A stretch of DNA of 64,000 bases from positions 199,439,773 through 199,503,772 of the forward strand of contig NC_088098.1 in assembly GCF_036370855.1 (NCBI RefSeq), given 5' to 3'. The position numbers were made by a program, and so were the translations under genes. This document shows, piece after piece, positions 24,806-36,900 of this stretch (the stretch's first letter is position 1; the number at the start of each line of letters is the position of its first letter). The notes under the pieces were generated by a model. The model did no database searches. It worked only from the letters and a program-made list of their open reading frames with translations, and was not told the origin of the DNA. This stretch comes from Dromaius novaehollandiae (taxonomy: Eukaryota > Chordata > Aves > Casuariiformes > Dromaiidae).

Positions 24806-27800
24806 TTTTAATTTTAATTTTTGTGAGGTGTAAGATTTACTGTAATGAAAACGGAAGATTTTCCTAATTCTGAAGCGCAGTGGAGGCAGCAGTAGTACAG
24901 TTCTCCACAGAAGCGGTGCACAGCAGGACAGTAATACTGTAAATTGTAGTTGTTTCAATTACAGCCAGTTAAAAAGGTGGTTTCTTAAATAAGATATGCT
25001 TCCTCACCAGCGTGCCTCAGTTCTGGTCTAAGTAGCGAGAGGGTGGTCGCTTCTGTGCGTATGCAGGCTTCGGTGCCTCTGCCTGTGACAAGTGCCACTC
25101 GAGGGGGTAGCTCTGGGGGTTTTCCTCCGCTAAGAACAAGCACCGCTCCTTTCTCCAGGCCCCAGGCTGTTCTGGTCGCGCCAGGTCCACTCGGTTTAAC
25201 CGCGGCCTGAGGATATGGTTCAAACATATAAAGCCAGGGTTCCCCTCCTCACCCCACCCTCACCCCTCTGAACTTGCTCTTAATTTAAGTCGATCATGTA
25301 GACCTTCTTCGCGGTAAACCGGATTAGTGCTTCCCGGCACTAGTCACGAAGCAAATCATGAAGTATGGGTTGCTCTAGAGCCGTAAGCGCTCAGCTGTCT
25401 TACAAACCCTTTTTTTCAGCGTTAGGTTTACTGGCGCCCTAGCACTGGAGATGGAGCATATGCCTGGCCTTCCCTTCTCCCCGGTGAATGGAAGTAGAGT
25501 CTACTTTTCTGTTTCTTCCTTTCCCAGTCCTGCTTTCCAGGTCATCTTAAGCCATTCTCCTCAGAGATTTGGAAGACCCCTCCAAACTCAGGCAGAAGAT
25601 ACTGCCCGTTCAGTTTTCCAGTCGATTACAGGTTGATATTTGAAATACCTTCCAATAGCATTCCTCAACACATTTCAGTCTCCCGTTGAATTATACTAGA
25701 TTTTATAATTAGGAAAAATAAAATCCACTTTTATTTGTTCCCTTTGTGCAAACTAAGGAACCTCCATGCAGTGAACTTGCAGTTTTAAGGCAATAAATGC
25801 TGGTACTGCTGTCAGTCAAATATGTAAATATTTTAAATGTATAATTCAGTACTATTTTGAGTTTATAAAAAATAAAGATAAAGGCAGGGATTGAAGTGCT
25901 AGTTAATTTCAAGTATTGTTTTACTTGTACAGTTGAAGATGCATAGGTAGATACATATGAAGTTGCATAGAAATATTTCACAATTTGTTGCAATAAGACT
26001 TGGGAAATGGCTGTGTAATCGAGCCTTATCACAACTGAATTTTCAATTTTGCAATCAATATTTTTCTGTATTTCTAAGATCCATAAGCAGGAGGAGGATA
26101 AAATTGTTTTTCACTAAAGACTTTTATTATTTTGTTTTGGCCGCGTGTGATGTGTGTGTATTCTTGTTTAATATTATTTCTCTAAATTCTCACCTGTTGA
26201 ATCCCTGACATAGCATTTGTTATGGCTCCTTATAGTAGAAACAAATATGAACATTATGAAACTTCAAGCTAACTGTGTTCTTTTGCTACTGTGAATTAGC
26301 AGTAATTCAGTTGAAGTTAATTGGGTAACTTTAGATTTACATCAGCACTTAAGGCATGAGTTTGTCCATCAACAGCAAAAAATGTGAATAGGTGTGCGGC
26401 AGAAGTATCTCACACTGGAGTAAAATCAAACAAATATTTAACAGTTGTCAATAGTGGCTGTTAATGAATTTATAATCAAATTACTTATTCCACTATCCTC
26501 CAAAAAAAAGCTTATTGGTGACTTTTCAGGTCACTATTATTGGTGACGTTTGTATACCCAGGAGGAATACAAATTACTGGGTCTTGAATTGGTTGTGTAG
26601 ATTTAATCTAAACAGTTTATTGGGATATCTGGCCTAGAAATTTTCTCTAGGCTTGTGATGTGTTCCCATGTAAGTTGTATGCAGCAGTATGCATGTGTTA
26701 CTGTGTGCATTTCAGAAAAGTTCAATTACTGGCAGGAGTTCTTAATGTGCGATAATGTAATTGCATTTGGGTGAACAGCACTTATTTTGTGCTGTTCCCC
26801 TTTTACTTTGACACATGCAAATCTTATTTTAAAAAAAAAGAGAAAAAAGTTTCACAAATCCTGAAAGTAAAACTACGCTACGACTATGATGGTGACAGCT
26901 TGCTATACATCTTGGTTGTATGTATCGCTTGAATTTTATTGGTTAGAGAAGTAAAATTATTGCAACAATATATTTATATTGGCCTGGTTTAGTTAAGTGA
27001 GCATTCTGGTGAAGGACAGAAACATTTAAGGTAATTAAGAACAAATTCCTGAAAGCAGCTGGCAAGATGGAAAAACAGCAGCGTATCCAAGAGCCTTTCA
27101 TGTAGAAAATTGAACTATTTTGCTTTACCATAACTATGAGGTCTGGAATAAACTTGAATGATTTGGGTACAAAGCCTTTATTCACATTTGTTTGTGTAAG
27201 TGTATGCAAAAAATACTCATTTTTGCCTTTATGAAACTTATATTTGCTTCAATTATATATTGTGGACTTAGGGTTTTTTTCTTCACTATTTGCCACTTAT
27301 AATAAGCAAGAAGGTAGGAAGTCTTAACCTTCCAAATGGAATTTGTCTGGCAGATCAACAAGAAGATCTTAAATGAACGGGGAGAGGGAAGGAGAAGAAA
27401 GTAAAAACAATTTGCAACCTTGATGTGGAAAAAATCAAGCTAATCTGTAAGAAGAGAAACAAATCTGTAATGCAAATGTTATCCCAGAATTTGTCAACCA
27501 GTGTAATCTTAGTGGGATTAGTAAACACTGTAATTTATTCAACACTTTTGGCGGGGGGGAAAGAGTGCCATTTTGGAACCGAACTGAAATTTGATACTAC
27601 CAGTGTAAGTTTCATTAGTTAAATAATAAAACAATCTTTATTTAGATAAGAGCTAGACAGACAAAGCCAGACAAAGCTACATCTCCCAAAACACTGAAAT
27701 TACCCATTGTGACTAATGTATCGCTCATTATTGTTCATCCTCCATCGGTCTTTGAATCTCATGGAACAACAGTTGTCACTTAACATCCATCAATTTGGTT

Positions 27801-29993
27801 TTTCTGCCGCTGTGTTGCCCTTGCAAATTGGAGTAAGGTAGCAGCCTTGCATGTGATCGGCTTCCCTTTCTCATTCCCTCGGTGTCTGGCCGACTGTTCA
27901 CTGTCGCGAAGGTGCGTGTGCTTCATTTGCTTTAACTTAATGCTTTGGATGATACTGTTTGGGTTTGTGGTGAATTCAAATCACTTCCAGCCTGTCGCTG
28001 TGTATGCTGTTTACTGAATGAAAGTCATCGCTAGACTCCAATGAAAGTGTTGATTTGAAAGCTTCATTCACATCTACTGGTTTATTAAGTTATCAGGATC
28101 TTTTCTTTATTTCAGTACTGCACCAATACTTTTTGTGGTCTTCTGTTCATTCAAATGATTGCTGTTACTCGGGGGGGAAACAAAACGAAACAAAACCAAA
28201 AACCCACCACACTCTGGAGTCTTTAGGAAGATCACTGATGTCCTCTCACAAGATCGACGCTACTTTGGGGAAGGCTTATATTCTTCTGCCATTTTAAGAA
28301 AAGACTGTTCTTCTAAAATACTTTTGCCTGCTTTTAGGCTGTTATGCACTTTCATGATTTCTTAACAAACTACTGTTAAAAATGTACTGTAACTTGGATT
28401 TTGATAAGCGCACATGTATTTAAACAATTCACTCAGCCTCAGGAAAGCTGGAAAAATTAGATACCTGTTTCGTATCTTAGTTAAAATGTATGTTACCTAC
28501 ATCCTTTAAGATGCCCAGATAATGTCTAGATCCTGTGAGTGTAACTGTATTTAAAATACCAGTATAATCTGTAAAAGGAGGACAGTGTAATTTGAATCTA
28601 GGGACTGAGAAAATTATGTCCTCTTCTTCTTCTTCTCCTCAGACGTATCTATAGCCTGAATTGGAGTTTCAAAAGCAAAAACAGTGATAAATCCCACTTA
28701 CTGTTCAGGAAAAAATGTTTTCTTTCTTAATGCTAGCCTATTTCTGTTTTCTTCCTCCTCCTTAAAAAGAGTGTGTGAAATGAGTGCAGAGGTATGTATA
28801 GGAAAAACTGTAAAAAATCTGCTGCTGTACATAATGTTTGCTACTTGACTGCATTTTCTGTTCCACTTTAATTTTACTGGTTTTGCTAAATATATTTTAT
28901 ATATTTTCCTTCCTGGTTCTTGTGATGGCAGAGTGATTACCTCCTTGTTTGGGAAGGGGGGTGGGAACAAAAACACGAGAAGGCTCTGGCCAGAAATTCC
29001 ATCAAGTCTGCAAGTTAGCACGTATCTCGTGGTTGTCCTGGGAAGAGCCTTCATCGCTCCAGCTGCATTTTTGGAGAAAACAGCAGATAGTATGGTCAAT
29101 GGATATTAAAATGTGCAATGGTATAGATACTGGTAATTTTGCTCAGTTTTTCAAAAATGACTTGTAAAATCCATTTAGAATGTAAATACCACGAGTTTTC
29201 CCCCAGTGGCCACTTTTAAGTAGAGCGTTTTTCGATCTGAAGGCTTGTAGACCTTTTTGCAGTCCCTGAAATACTTGCAAAGGATCCACAAAGACTGACA
29301 AAAGAGAAGGGAGGCATTATAACAACTTACCACTCTGGTATTTCTTAATTTGCATCTGCATTAGGAAAAGAGTTGGGCATCCACAGATTGGTTAAAGATG
29401 AAGGCTACTACTCCACTTGAATTCAGAGCCTGAATTTGAGTCAGAGGCCTGACTGAAAGGCTTGAAAAGGCTGCCTGATGAGCTGTGCTACAGTGTGACC
29501 TAAGTTCTTGGGAAGCTGTGATGCACGTGGCCCACGTACCTACCTGGCTGGGCTCTAATGGATGTTTTACTCTATATTGGAGGAACTCAGTACTGAAAGA
29601 AAAAGCACAGCGAGGTTTTCTTTGCACAGATGAGATATTACAGGTTGTTCTGTAAATACAGTATTTCATTTTATGTTATTTTCCATCTTTTTCAGAAGTA
29701 GGATTATGTTGACATTCACTAGATATGATCCTTGTAATGTAAAGTATTGCATGCTTGGCTGTCTTCCAAGTGAAACTTGCAGTTGGTTTGCCAGTCCTAA
29801 AAATGTCTCAAGAATTGGGGGGGGAAAGCTCTTCATAAATTTTTAGACATACATAATGGCAACAGCAAAGATTCTACAACTGGAATTTAATAATTTTATT
29901 TTAGTATAGTTAAAAATGGTGAATGCATACACTTTCATATGGCTATGGCTTGTGCTATTGCAAGAGGACTCAACCATATAAACCCTGGTCAGT

Positions 29994-30018
29994 AAAAAAA
30001 AAAAAAAAAAAAAAAAAA
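29994..30018. repeat. A25 homopolymer followed by (GA)n
   Basis: A run of 25 A is followed by GAGAGAGAGA. No retroposed sequence was recognised upstream of it. Confidence 0.9.
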
Positions 30019-31949
30019 GAGAGAGAGATTAAAAAAAAACCTCAAAAACTTGATGAGTGAAAAATTGCTATTACTTTCCAGGGTAAAACTGTGCTTTTAA
30101 AATGTCTATTTTGTACTGTGTTCCTGAACTGATCCAACACAGAGTATCAGCAGCAATGGTCTGTTGCAGCAGATTAAAGTATTAGCGATGCCACTGTCAC
30201 TGCTGTAATTCAAAGAAAAGTCATTATCTGTGAAAAGGATACAGTATAGACAGCTTAACTAGGAGTACTTTTCTGCAAAAAAGGATTGAGAAAGAGTAAA
30301 ACCTGATCACTTGTAAGAAATTTCCTACAGGGAGCACTTTACAGGTGTTTTCATATTCGTGGTTTGTTTCTCCTCACCCCCCAAAGAAGTTGTATTTCAA
30401 GACATAACCTGTCTTCCTCCTTAAGGGTCGTTTTCTCTTCTAAGGCCATCTTGTAACTCAGATTCAAGAGAAGTCTTGAGCTGTAAATTTGCTGCCAAAT
30501 ACTATCTGCCAAATAATGCCAAATATGATATAAGAACCTAAATAATGTTGCCCCTCATACCCTCCCCCCAGCCACCTGTGTTTTATTACATGATCTCTGT
30601 AACCCTTTTGGTAAGGAAAAAAGATCATTAGTCGTAAGAGGGACAATTGCTCAGGGAAATCTGGACTTCATGAAAGTATGCATCTGCACAGTCTCCTTTA
30701 CCCTGCTGTCCTTCAGTTTTATCTATCAGCCCTTTATGTAATGTTTTTCATATAAAATCTTTTACAAACTTGCATTAAATCCTTACAATTAAATAGGTAA
30801 TTGACTTTAGCTTCTACAGACAAGGGACACTTGACTAGACTTCTTACTGCATTCAGTCATACTGTGCAGATGTCAGGTGCTGCAAGGAAAATGCACTGCA
30901 AGGAAAAGGGGATTTGGGGTTTTAAATTACATCAATAGTGGTAACGTGGATAGATATGGGTGCAGCGCATGTAGGAAAATCTTCCATGCTAGAGCAAGTG
31001 ACTTTCCGATTCAGCCATAAATAGTGAAGTGTTGCATCTGATGAAGTGCAACAGTGTGCAAGCGAGACCCAGCAGTTTCTTATTACGCTCATTACTGCTT
31101 GGAACGTCTAAAGAACAGGAGAAGAAACTGATGCTGGTTTGATTCTAAAAAATCCCTTGGGCCAGCTTTTATGAGGTTATTTAAAGGTGACTCAGTGAGC
31201 AATAGAGATATAATGGAAGTGTATATTACAAATTATGATGGTGAGACCAGATTTTATAAGGAAGGAATAAAAAAAAAAGTGCTGAAGGAAGTTCTTAGTT
31301 ATTTTCAGGCAATATCATATTACAAGAAGTGCCAGAAAAGCACATGGTACCATCACAAAATGAGAAACAGGTAGTCAAGAAGCATGCCTCAATGGAAAGG
31401 TTGAGTGAGTTAATTCAAACAAGGAATATACAAGTAAAACTTACTATCCTTGTAAACATGTATTAAAAAAAAAACAACTTGAATTCTGTCAGTTTGCAAG
31501 AGAGTTCTGAAAGGGTATTTGAAATAACCACAAATCTTAAAAGAGCATCAGGAACCTTTTGGTAATGGAAGAGAATGTAAATGATTATTGTGTGTCAGTC
31601 CTCACCACCATCTTTCCTCAGATTTTTTTCACTGTTGCCTGTAGGGTCGTTAGCTGTGAAAGAGACTGCAGAAAATTGGTGAAGATTTAGGAATTTCAGT
31701 TTGTGACTATCTTGGTGACCTTAATGCGGAGGAAGATGGAAACGTTTAATTATAATGGGAAGGTGGGCGAGACAGATGGGAAAAGGAAAACAGTTTAGGC
31801 AGGAGGACCAGGATCGAAGTTGAAAGCTCGTATCTGAGATTTCTGTGCCTGTGGAAATAACTATTAAAAAGAATAGTTAATAAGTAAATTCCTCCTGGAA
31901 TTTAAGCCACAGCAGGGCAAAGCAAGGATTCACCGGCCTTGACAAGAAC

Positions 31950-32600
31950 CGATCACCTCAGCGGCGACGCCGCGCCTGCCCCACCCCGCCCGCGGTCACG
32001 GCAACGGCAATGGCGACGGCCACGCTCCAGCCAATGGCGAAGCAGCTTCAGGCATCGAGGGGGCGGGGCGAAGCGTTGCCCCCCCTCCCCCACGCCCCTC
32101 TCCGCCCTGATTCGAGGCGAGATCCTCCGCCCTCCCGGGCGCGCGCGCTGATTGGCCGGCAGCGCTGCGCGCGCCGCTGGCGGTGAAGGGGGGAGGGGGG
32201 AGGTCCGCGTGCGCAGCGAGCGGAGGGATCTGGCTGCTGGTGAGTGGGGGGCGGGGGCGTGCGCGTGCTGCCCGCGGGCGGCCGTTAGCGCTGCGTGCCT
32301 TGGGCGGGGACGTAACGGCCCGAGCGGCGGAACCGCGCCGCCGCGAGGGGTATGGAAGGGGCCGCGGCGGAGCGGGGGTGGCCGGGCCGCGGGGCCTGAG
32401 CCCCGGCAGCGGCTGGGTGGCGGGAGCCCGCGCATCGCTGGGGCTGCGGAGGGGGCAGCAGCGCCGGTGTGGGCTGCTCTTCGCTCCCCGCGACTCGGCA
32501 AGGGCGGTGCTCTGCTTCGTGCATGCCTCTGGGGCGGGGGGGGGGGGCTGGTGGGCGGCGAGGGCTGAGGGCGCTTTTTGTGGCCAACCTGTGGCGGCAG
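31950..32600 (+). promoter_or_regulatory. EEF1AKMT1: CpG-island promoter of EEF1AKMT1
   Basis: This is an abrupt GC- and CpG-rich block in AT-rich surroundings and the only such block upstream of EEF1AKMT1. It contains a CCAAT box (AGCCAATGG, 32029-32037) and an inverted one (CTGATTGGCC, 32148-32157), both good NF-Y sites 120 bp apart. Two copies of CAATGGCGA resemble YY1 sites (32008-32016 and 32032-32040). There is no TATA box. Long ORFs on both strands are GC artefacts. Confidence 0.8.
32175..32239 (+). other. EEF1AKMT1: Probable non-coding first exon of EEF1AKMT1 (start approximate)
   Basis: A strong donor, CTGCTG|GTGAGTGG, lies at 32239/32240, just downstream of the inverted CCAAT box. 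The coding part begins only 4 nt into the exon at 40062, so a spliced 5' UTR exon is required and this is the best candidate. The 5' end is not visible; it could be anywhere from about 32170 to 32225. Confidence 0.55.
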
Positions 32601-32920
32601 GAGAGGCGCGTGGGTAATGTGGTTGCAGCAGTGGGGTTTCATAGCAAGGGAGCAAGGAGATAAGAGCCATCTCCCCCTGTTCGGAAGCTGTCAGCGTTAG
32701 TTTATCATTCACATGTCGGAAGAGAACAGTGGTTCTGAGCTGTCTGGCTTGCTGACCCTCTCTGGCTGTGTCCAAAATCAGGTGCTGCTTATTAAAAAGT
32801 ATTAGAGTAGGGCTAGAATATATCATACTTCCTTCCTTGGTCCACTAGCCGTCCAGTTTCCTGCTGTTACACAGAAACTACATCAAATTCAAAAAGTATT
32901 TAGTAGTCTTAAGTTTCTCT

Positions 32921-33290
32921 TCTATAAACCTGTTTAGTCTCACTTTGAAACACTGTAAAATTTCGTCATCTACAGTAGCCTGCGACAAGAGTCCTGTAGC
33001 TCAAGTAGGGGTTGTGTCAAGAGGACCGCCTTTGGGGCTTTTTTGAACCTGACTCCTGCAGCCCATGTGGCCTTATCGTTCTTGCACTGGAAATCAGAGA
33101 GCAGTCGACCTCTGTCCATGCTGTTTGTGTCGCTCATGATTTCAGAGGACTGCCATGCCCCTTCTCAATTACTTCTCGTATTCATTCCCCTGCAAAACCT
33201 GTTCTAGTCTTTTGATGCCTCACTGCCCTCCTTGAACCTTCTCTAGTTCCACTATTTTTTTCCACTTTATGTTGTGCTGCAGGGACTGGA
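32921..33290 (-). mobile_element. Old CR1 LINE 3' fragment (antisense)
   Basis: In reverse complement this matches the 3' part of old amniote CR1 families. On the + strand it shows AACCTGTTTAGT, TTTGAACCTGACTCCTGCAG, CATGATTTCAGAGGACTGCC, ATGCCCCTTCTCA and CTCTAGTTCCACTATTTTTT in the expected order. It is heavily diverged and the edges are approximate. Confidence 0.65.
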
Positions 33291-33569
33291 TCTGCTGTTT
33301 AGTTTTGTTCTAGATGTGCTGATATCTTGGAGTTCTTGGCAGAGCCTCTTCAATTTCACATTAAATTCTATATAATCGTATTCTTCATGTAAGACCATTC
33401 ACACTCATGCATGAGAACTTGGAATTAAAATACATCATTATGTGGAACCATCATATTGGTGTTCTGTGGCAGTTAAAAAACATCAAATGTTACACATTTG
33501 TAGGAAAAGAGTGAATGTAACAGAAAAAAATCACCAAACTACAATATAAATCTGTGGTTTCCTGTATCT

Positions 33570-33945
33570 TAAATATTGTGTGCAGCTGCAGTCACCTCAT
33601 CTCAAGAAAGGGTAACAAGGATGAGCAAATATATGGAAAAACACTTGTAAAACAGTAAGTGGACTGGGTTAAGACTCTTCAGTATGGAAAAGAGACAGCT
33701 AGCGGAGTGAGGAAAGGGGGATGAGGCACAGATGTCTGTGAAATCATGAGTGGTTTGGAAAGAGTGGAGAAGGGATCGAGCATTTGCTCTTTCATCAAAT
33801 GAAGCTAGTAGCCACGTTCACGGCAAGAAGCAGTAGTTCTTCATAAGCTAGAACTTCTTACCAGGGGACGCTGTAGATGATAAAAAAAATCTTCATATGA
33901 ATTTAAGCGAGGCTGCAAAAGTGTTTAGAAAAGAACTAAATTCAC
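33570..33945 (+). mobile_element. Old CR1 LINE 3' fragment (sense)
   Basis: This matches the same CR1 3' region in forward orientation. ATTGTGTGCAGCTGCAGTCA, CCTCATCTCAAGAAAGGGTA, ACAAGGATGAGCAAA, GAAAAGAGACAGCT, GTGAAATCATGAGTGGTTTG and TTCTTACCAGGGGACGCTGT appear in order. It is diverged, and it sits about 280 bp from the antisense fragment. Confidence 0.7.
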
Positions 33946-36900
33946 AAAATAAACTGTTTTAGTTTCAGAAGCATCCCCCTTAGTGGAAAATGGTTAAAGT
34001 CTGGGGAATACATGATGGGGAAGTATCACATATACTTGCCTTATTCTCACTCTTTCTGAGACATCTGCTTTGGCTACTTTTGGAGATTGAAGACTGGTCT
34101 ATATTGACCTTTGATTGACCCTAATACAGCTTTTCTTACGAACCGTTTGCTATGGATGTTAACAAAAAACTGTCCAAACTTAATCCTGAAATAGAGTCAC
34201 TCAGATCTGTGGCAGGGGAGCTGCTTCTGGTTCACAAGGTGTCCCTCAACCCTTATTCTGTGAAACTGTCAATATGTAAGAAAACTGCTTTAGATTTGTA
34301 TGCAGGTTTGTCACTTCTGATTTTGCAATGTAGTAGTCTCGCAGCGTGGCCATCCTGTTCAGAGGTCATTTGATTCTGTCGCACCTGGACCCCAAGAACT
34401 TTGTGTTTGACAGCGTGGAAGCAAGCTGGCTGGCTTTGCTTGAGGGTGGCTTCTCAGCTGAGAAAGTTTGATTCGTGGTAGGAAGACTCAACAAAACAGA
34501 TGGCATTCTTCAGTTTCTTCTAGCTAGACCACACTAGCTAGCAGGAGGAATTCTTTTGTTGAAATTACTTCAGTCTGATATGCTTAATACAGTTTGGCCT
34601 GTCAGTCCTTCCTGTGAAAGTGCCTTGGGCGGCCATCTAGGCATCTTGTCATATCATTGAGCAAAAGCTGAGCTATCACCTGGTTTTAAGATTTAAAAAA
34701 CTTAATAATTTGTTTCCAATAGGAGGGATCCTTTTGTTGTCTGGCATTTTACTGTGTTTGGGACAGAATCCATCAGACTGTGTTTGTGGTTTAGCATTCC
34801 TTTTTGGCCACCCCTCAGATTGTTTGGAGACTAGGGATTTGGATCCTTGTATGTGTTAAATAGCTGGAGCTTGAACAGAGTGCAGTGAATCCCTGTTTTT
34901 AAGGCAGTGAGGTGTATTTCCAGCCTTTTATTAACTTCCCAGTCCCTCCGTGGAGACATCTTGTTCACCTCCAATCACCTCCTGGATTGCAGCCAGGTGA
35001 TTTTCATTACAGAGGTATATCATTGTCCCAGATTTTCTTGATTCATGTTACAAATATGATAGATGATGAGCTGTTTGTCTCAAATGCAAATTTGTGTGGC
35101 TTGGGAAAATTAGAGTTATATTTTACTCAAAGTTTCAAGCTATCTGTCCTTAGATCCAAGTTACTCTAGAATAAAATCTTTTCTGAAGTAGTACATGCAC
35201 TTTTTGTGCTTTTGGTAAAAGATCTAAGAGACTAACATTATCCCCTTCTTCCCCTCCTCTCTCGGAGATTAACAGGATGGCTTTGCAGTCGTACTAATAT
35301 TTCTTGGCCTTTCATTAGTCTTTCCTTTCCCCCTCCAGCTAGGGGACATTTTATTACAATGAGATGGCTTCTTTAGGGTATTGTAAAAGAATGAATATTG
35401 GAAACTAGCAGCGCAGCAGTGTGTTATTCTGCTTATACTTTTACCAAACAAGTCTTTCTAAGTTACGTGGACAGTTTGGGAGGCCTGACTTAAGATAGTA
35501 GGTAAGACTCTGCCTCTTTGACAGAGAAATGGTAGCCAATCACCTGCAGTGAAATCTGTTGGTAAAAGCTCTGAAAGAGCAGGCACTTACTTTTCAGTAA
35601 GAGATTTTTTTGAGATGGCTTTGTAAGCATGGCTACAAATGTGGATACCTGTAAATATGGATATAAAATGTGGATGTGCATATGGATACCTGTTCAAGTA
35701 TGGTACAGGTACCCTGCCTGCCCTCACCCACAGAAGTGGAGTATTCCTTTTGAATAGTGGTGTGAAACTATAATGATCTAACAGCTGAAGTAAGCTACGT
35801 TTTCTGTACTCCTGGAGTGAGGTATGGTGCAAGGGCACGCAGGGCACATGCCTCAACTGACCTGCTGACTAAAAGTGTCCGAGCTTGTGTGTGCAGGAGA
35901 ACATGTGTACCTTTGGGCATAGAAGTTGCAATGTATCTCAAAGAATACTGGTTTTTGGGTGGTCATAACTTAATTATGGATGGACCATATGTATTGGAGT
36001 ACAAAAAGATTGTAGCAGTTTTGGGGTGAGTTAGTTTTTCCATAGTGTTCCTTTTAATTTATTATTTTTGCTTTTTTCCCCCTCTATTTTAGAAGTTGGA
36101 TACATAAATTAACAGTTTTCATACATGAGAGCTGGAACCTAATGTGTGTTCTTGTGCAGATGTGGCTTTGGATCTCCTGGATCTCTCTTACTCAGTATTG
36201 CTATCTGCCTTCTTTTTTTTTTTGTTTGTTTTCTTTGAAGAACTTTCCCTACCTAATGGTGACATTTAACTGAACAGCTCATTGGCCAATAGAGGCAGAT
36301 TCAGCTGTGCACAGGGAAGGGACTAAAGAGGTGCTAGACTCCTCCATCTCTTAATCCTGTCTGCATTGTGTGAGCTGTAGATCATATGGTGTACTTGTGG
36401 TGTCTTCACTTTTTCCATGCTACAGGTATTTGCCATTTTACTCCATGAATGAAATCCTGATAATCTATGTTCCGCTATGTATGTAGGTACTTACTGCATT
36501 TTTTCCCTCTCTTTCTCTAAGATAAATTTATTCTTTTAATTTTACAGGGAGGTTTTTTTTTTCCAAACTGCAGTGTTCTTGAGCCATCCTTGGAGATCTT
36601 CCGGATTCTTTATTCCGCTTTGTTTTTTAATTAGGTACAAATACAACACTTAAGAAGACCTGCCTGACACTTTGCTAGTTTTAAACCTTGTGCTCTGTTG
36701 ATACAATGTTTTTAATGTAGGTAATCTGGCTGTGTCTGCATTATATGTGCTCAGCGCTCTGAATCTGAGGCCATGCCTAAAATGCAGCACTGTCCCTCTG
36801 TGGGGCGCCTGGGTTGGCAGGACAGAGCACAGGGTGGCCCCGCAGTGGTGCTGCTGACTCTCCTGGAGCCACCTGGGGCTGCCCCAGGTCCCGTGGAGCG

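Larger units (their letters stand above)
23861..31940. other. Intergenic region between XPO4 and EEF1AKMT1
   Basis: No coding gene is supported here. The region holds a MIR-like SINE at 24640-24805, a GC-richer patch at 24990-25230, a complex low-repeat stretch at 27690-27960 that could be a conserved non-coding element, a CTT-rich tract near 28620-28640 and an A25 run at 29994-30018. The short ORFs present resemble nothing known. Confidence 0.6.

Noticed and set aside
31953-32826. Long overlapping frames on both strands in the EEF1AKMT1 CpG island
   Set aside because: They are stop-poor because of GC content; several overlap on both strands and none resembles a protein family.
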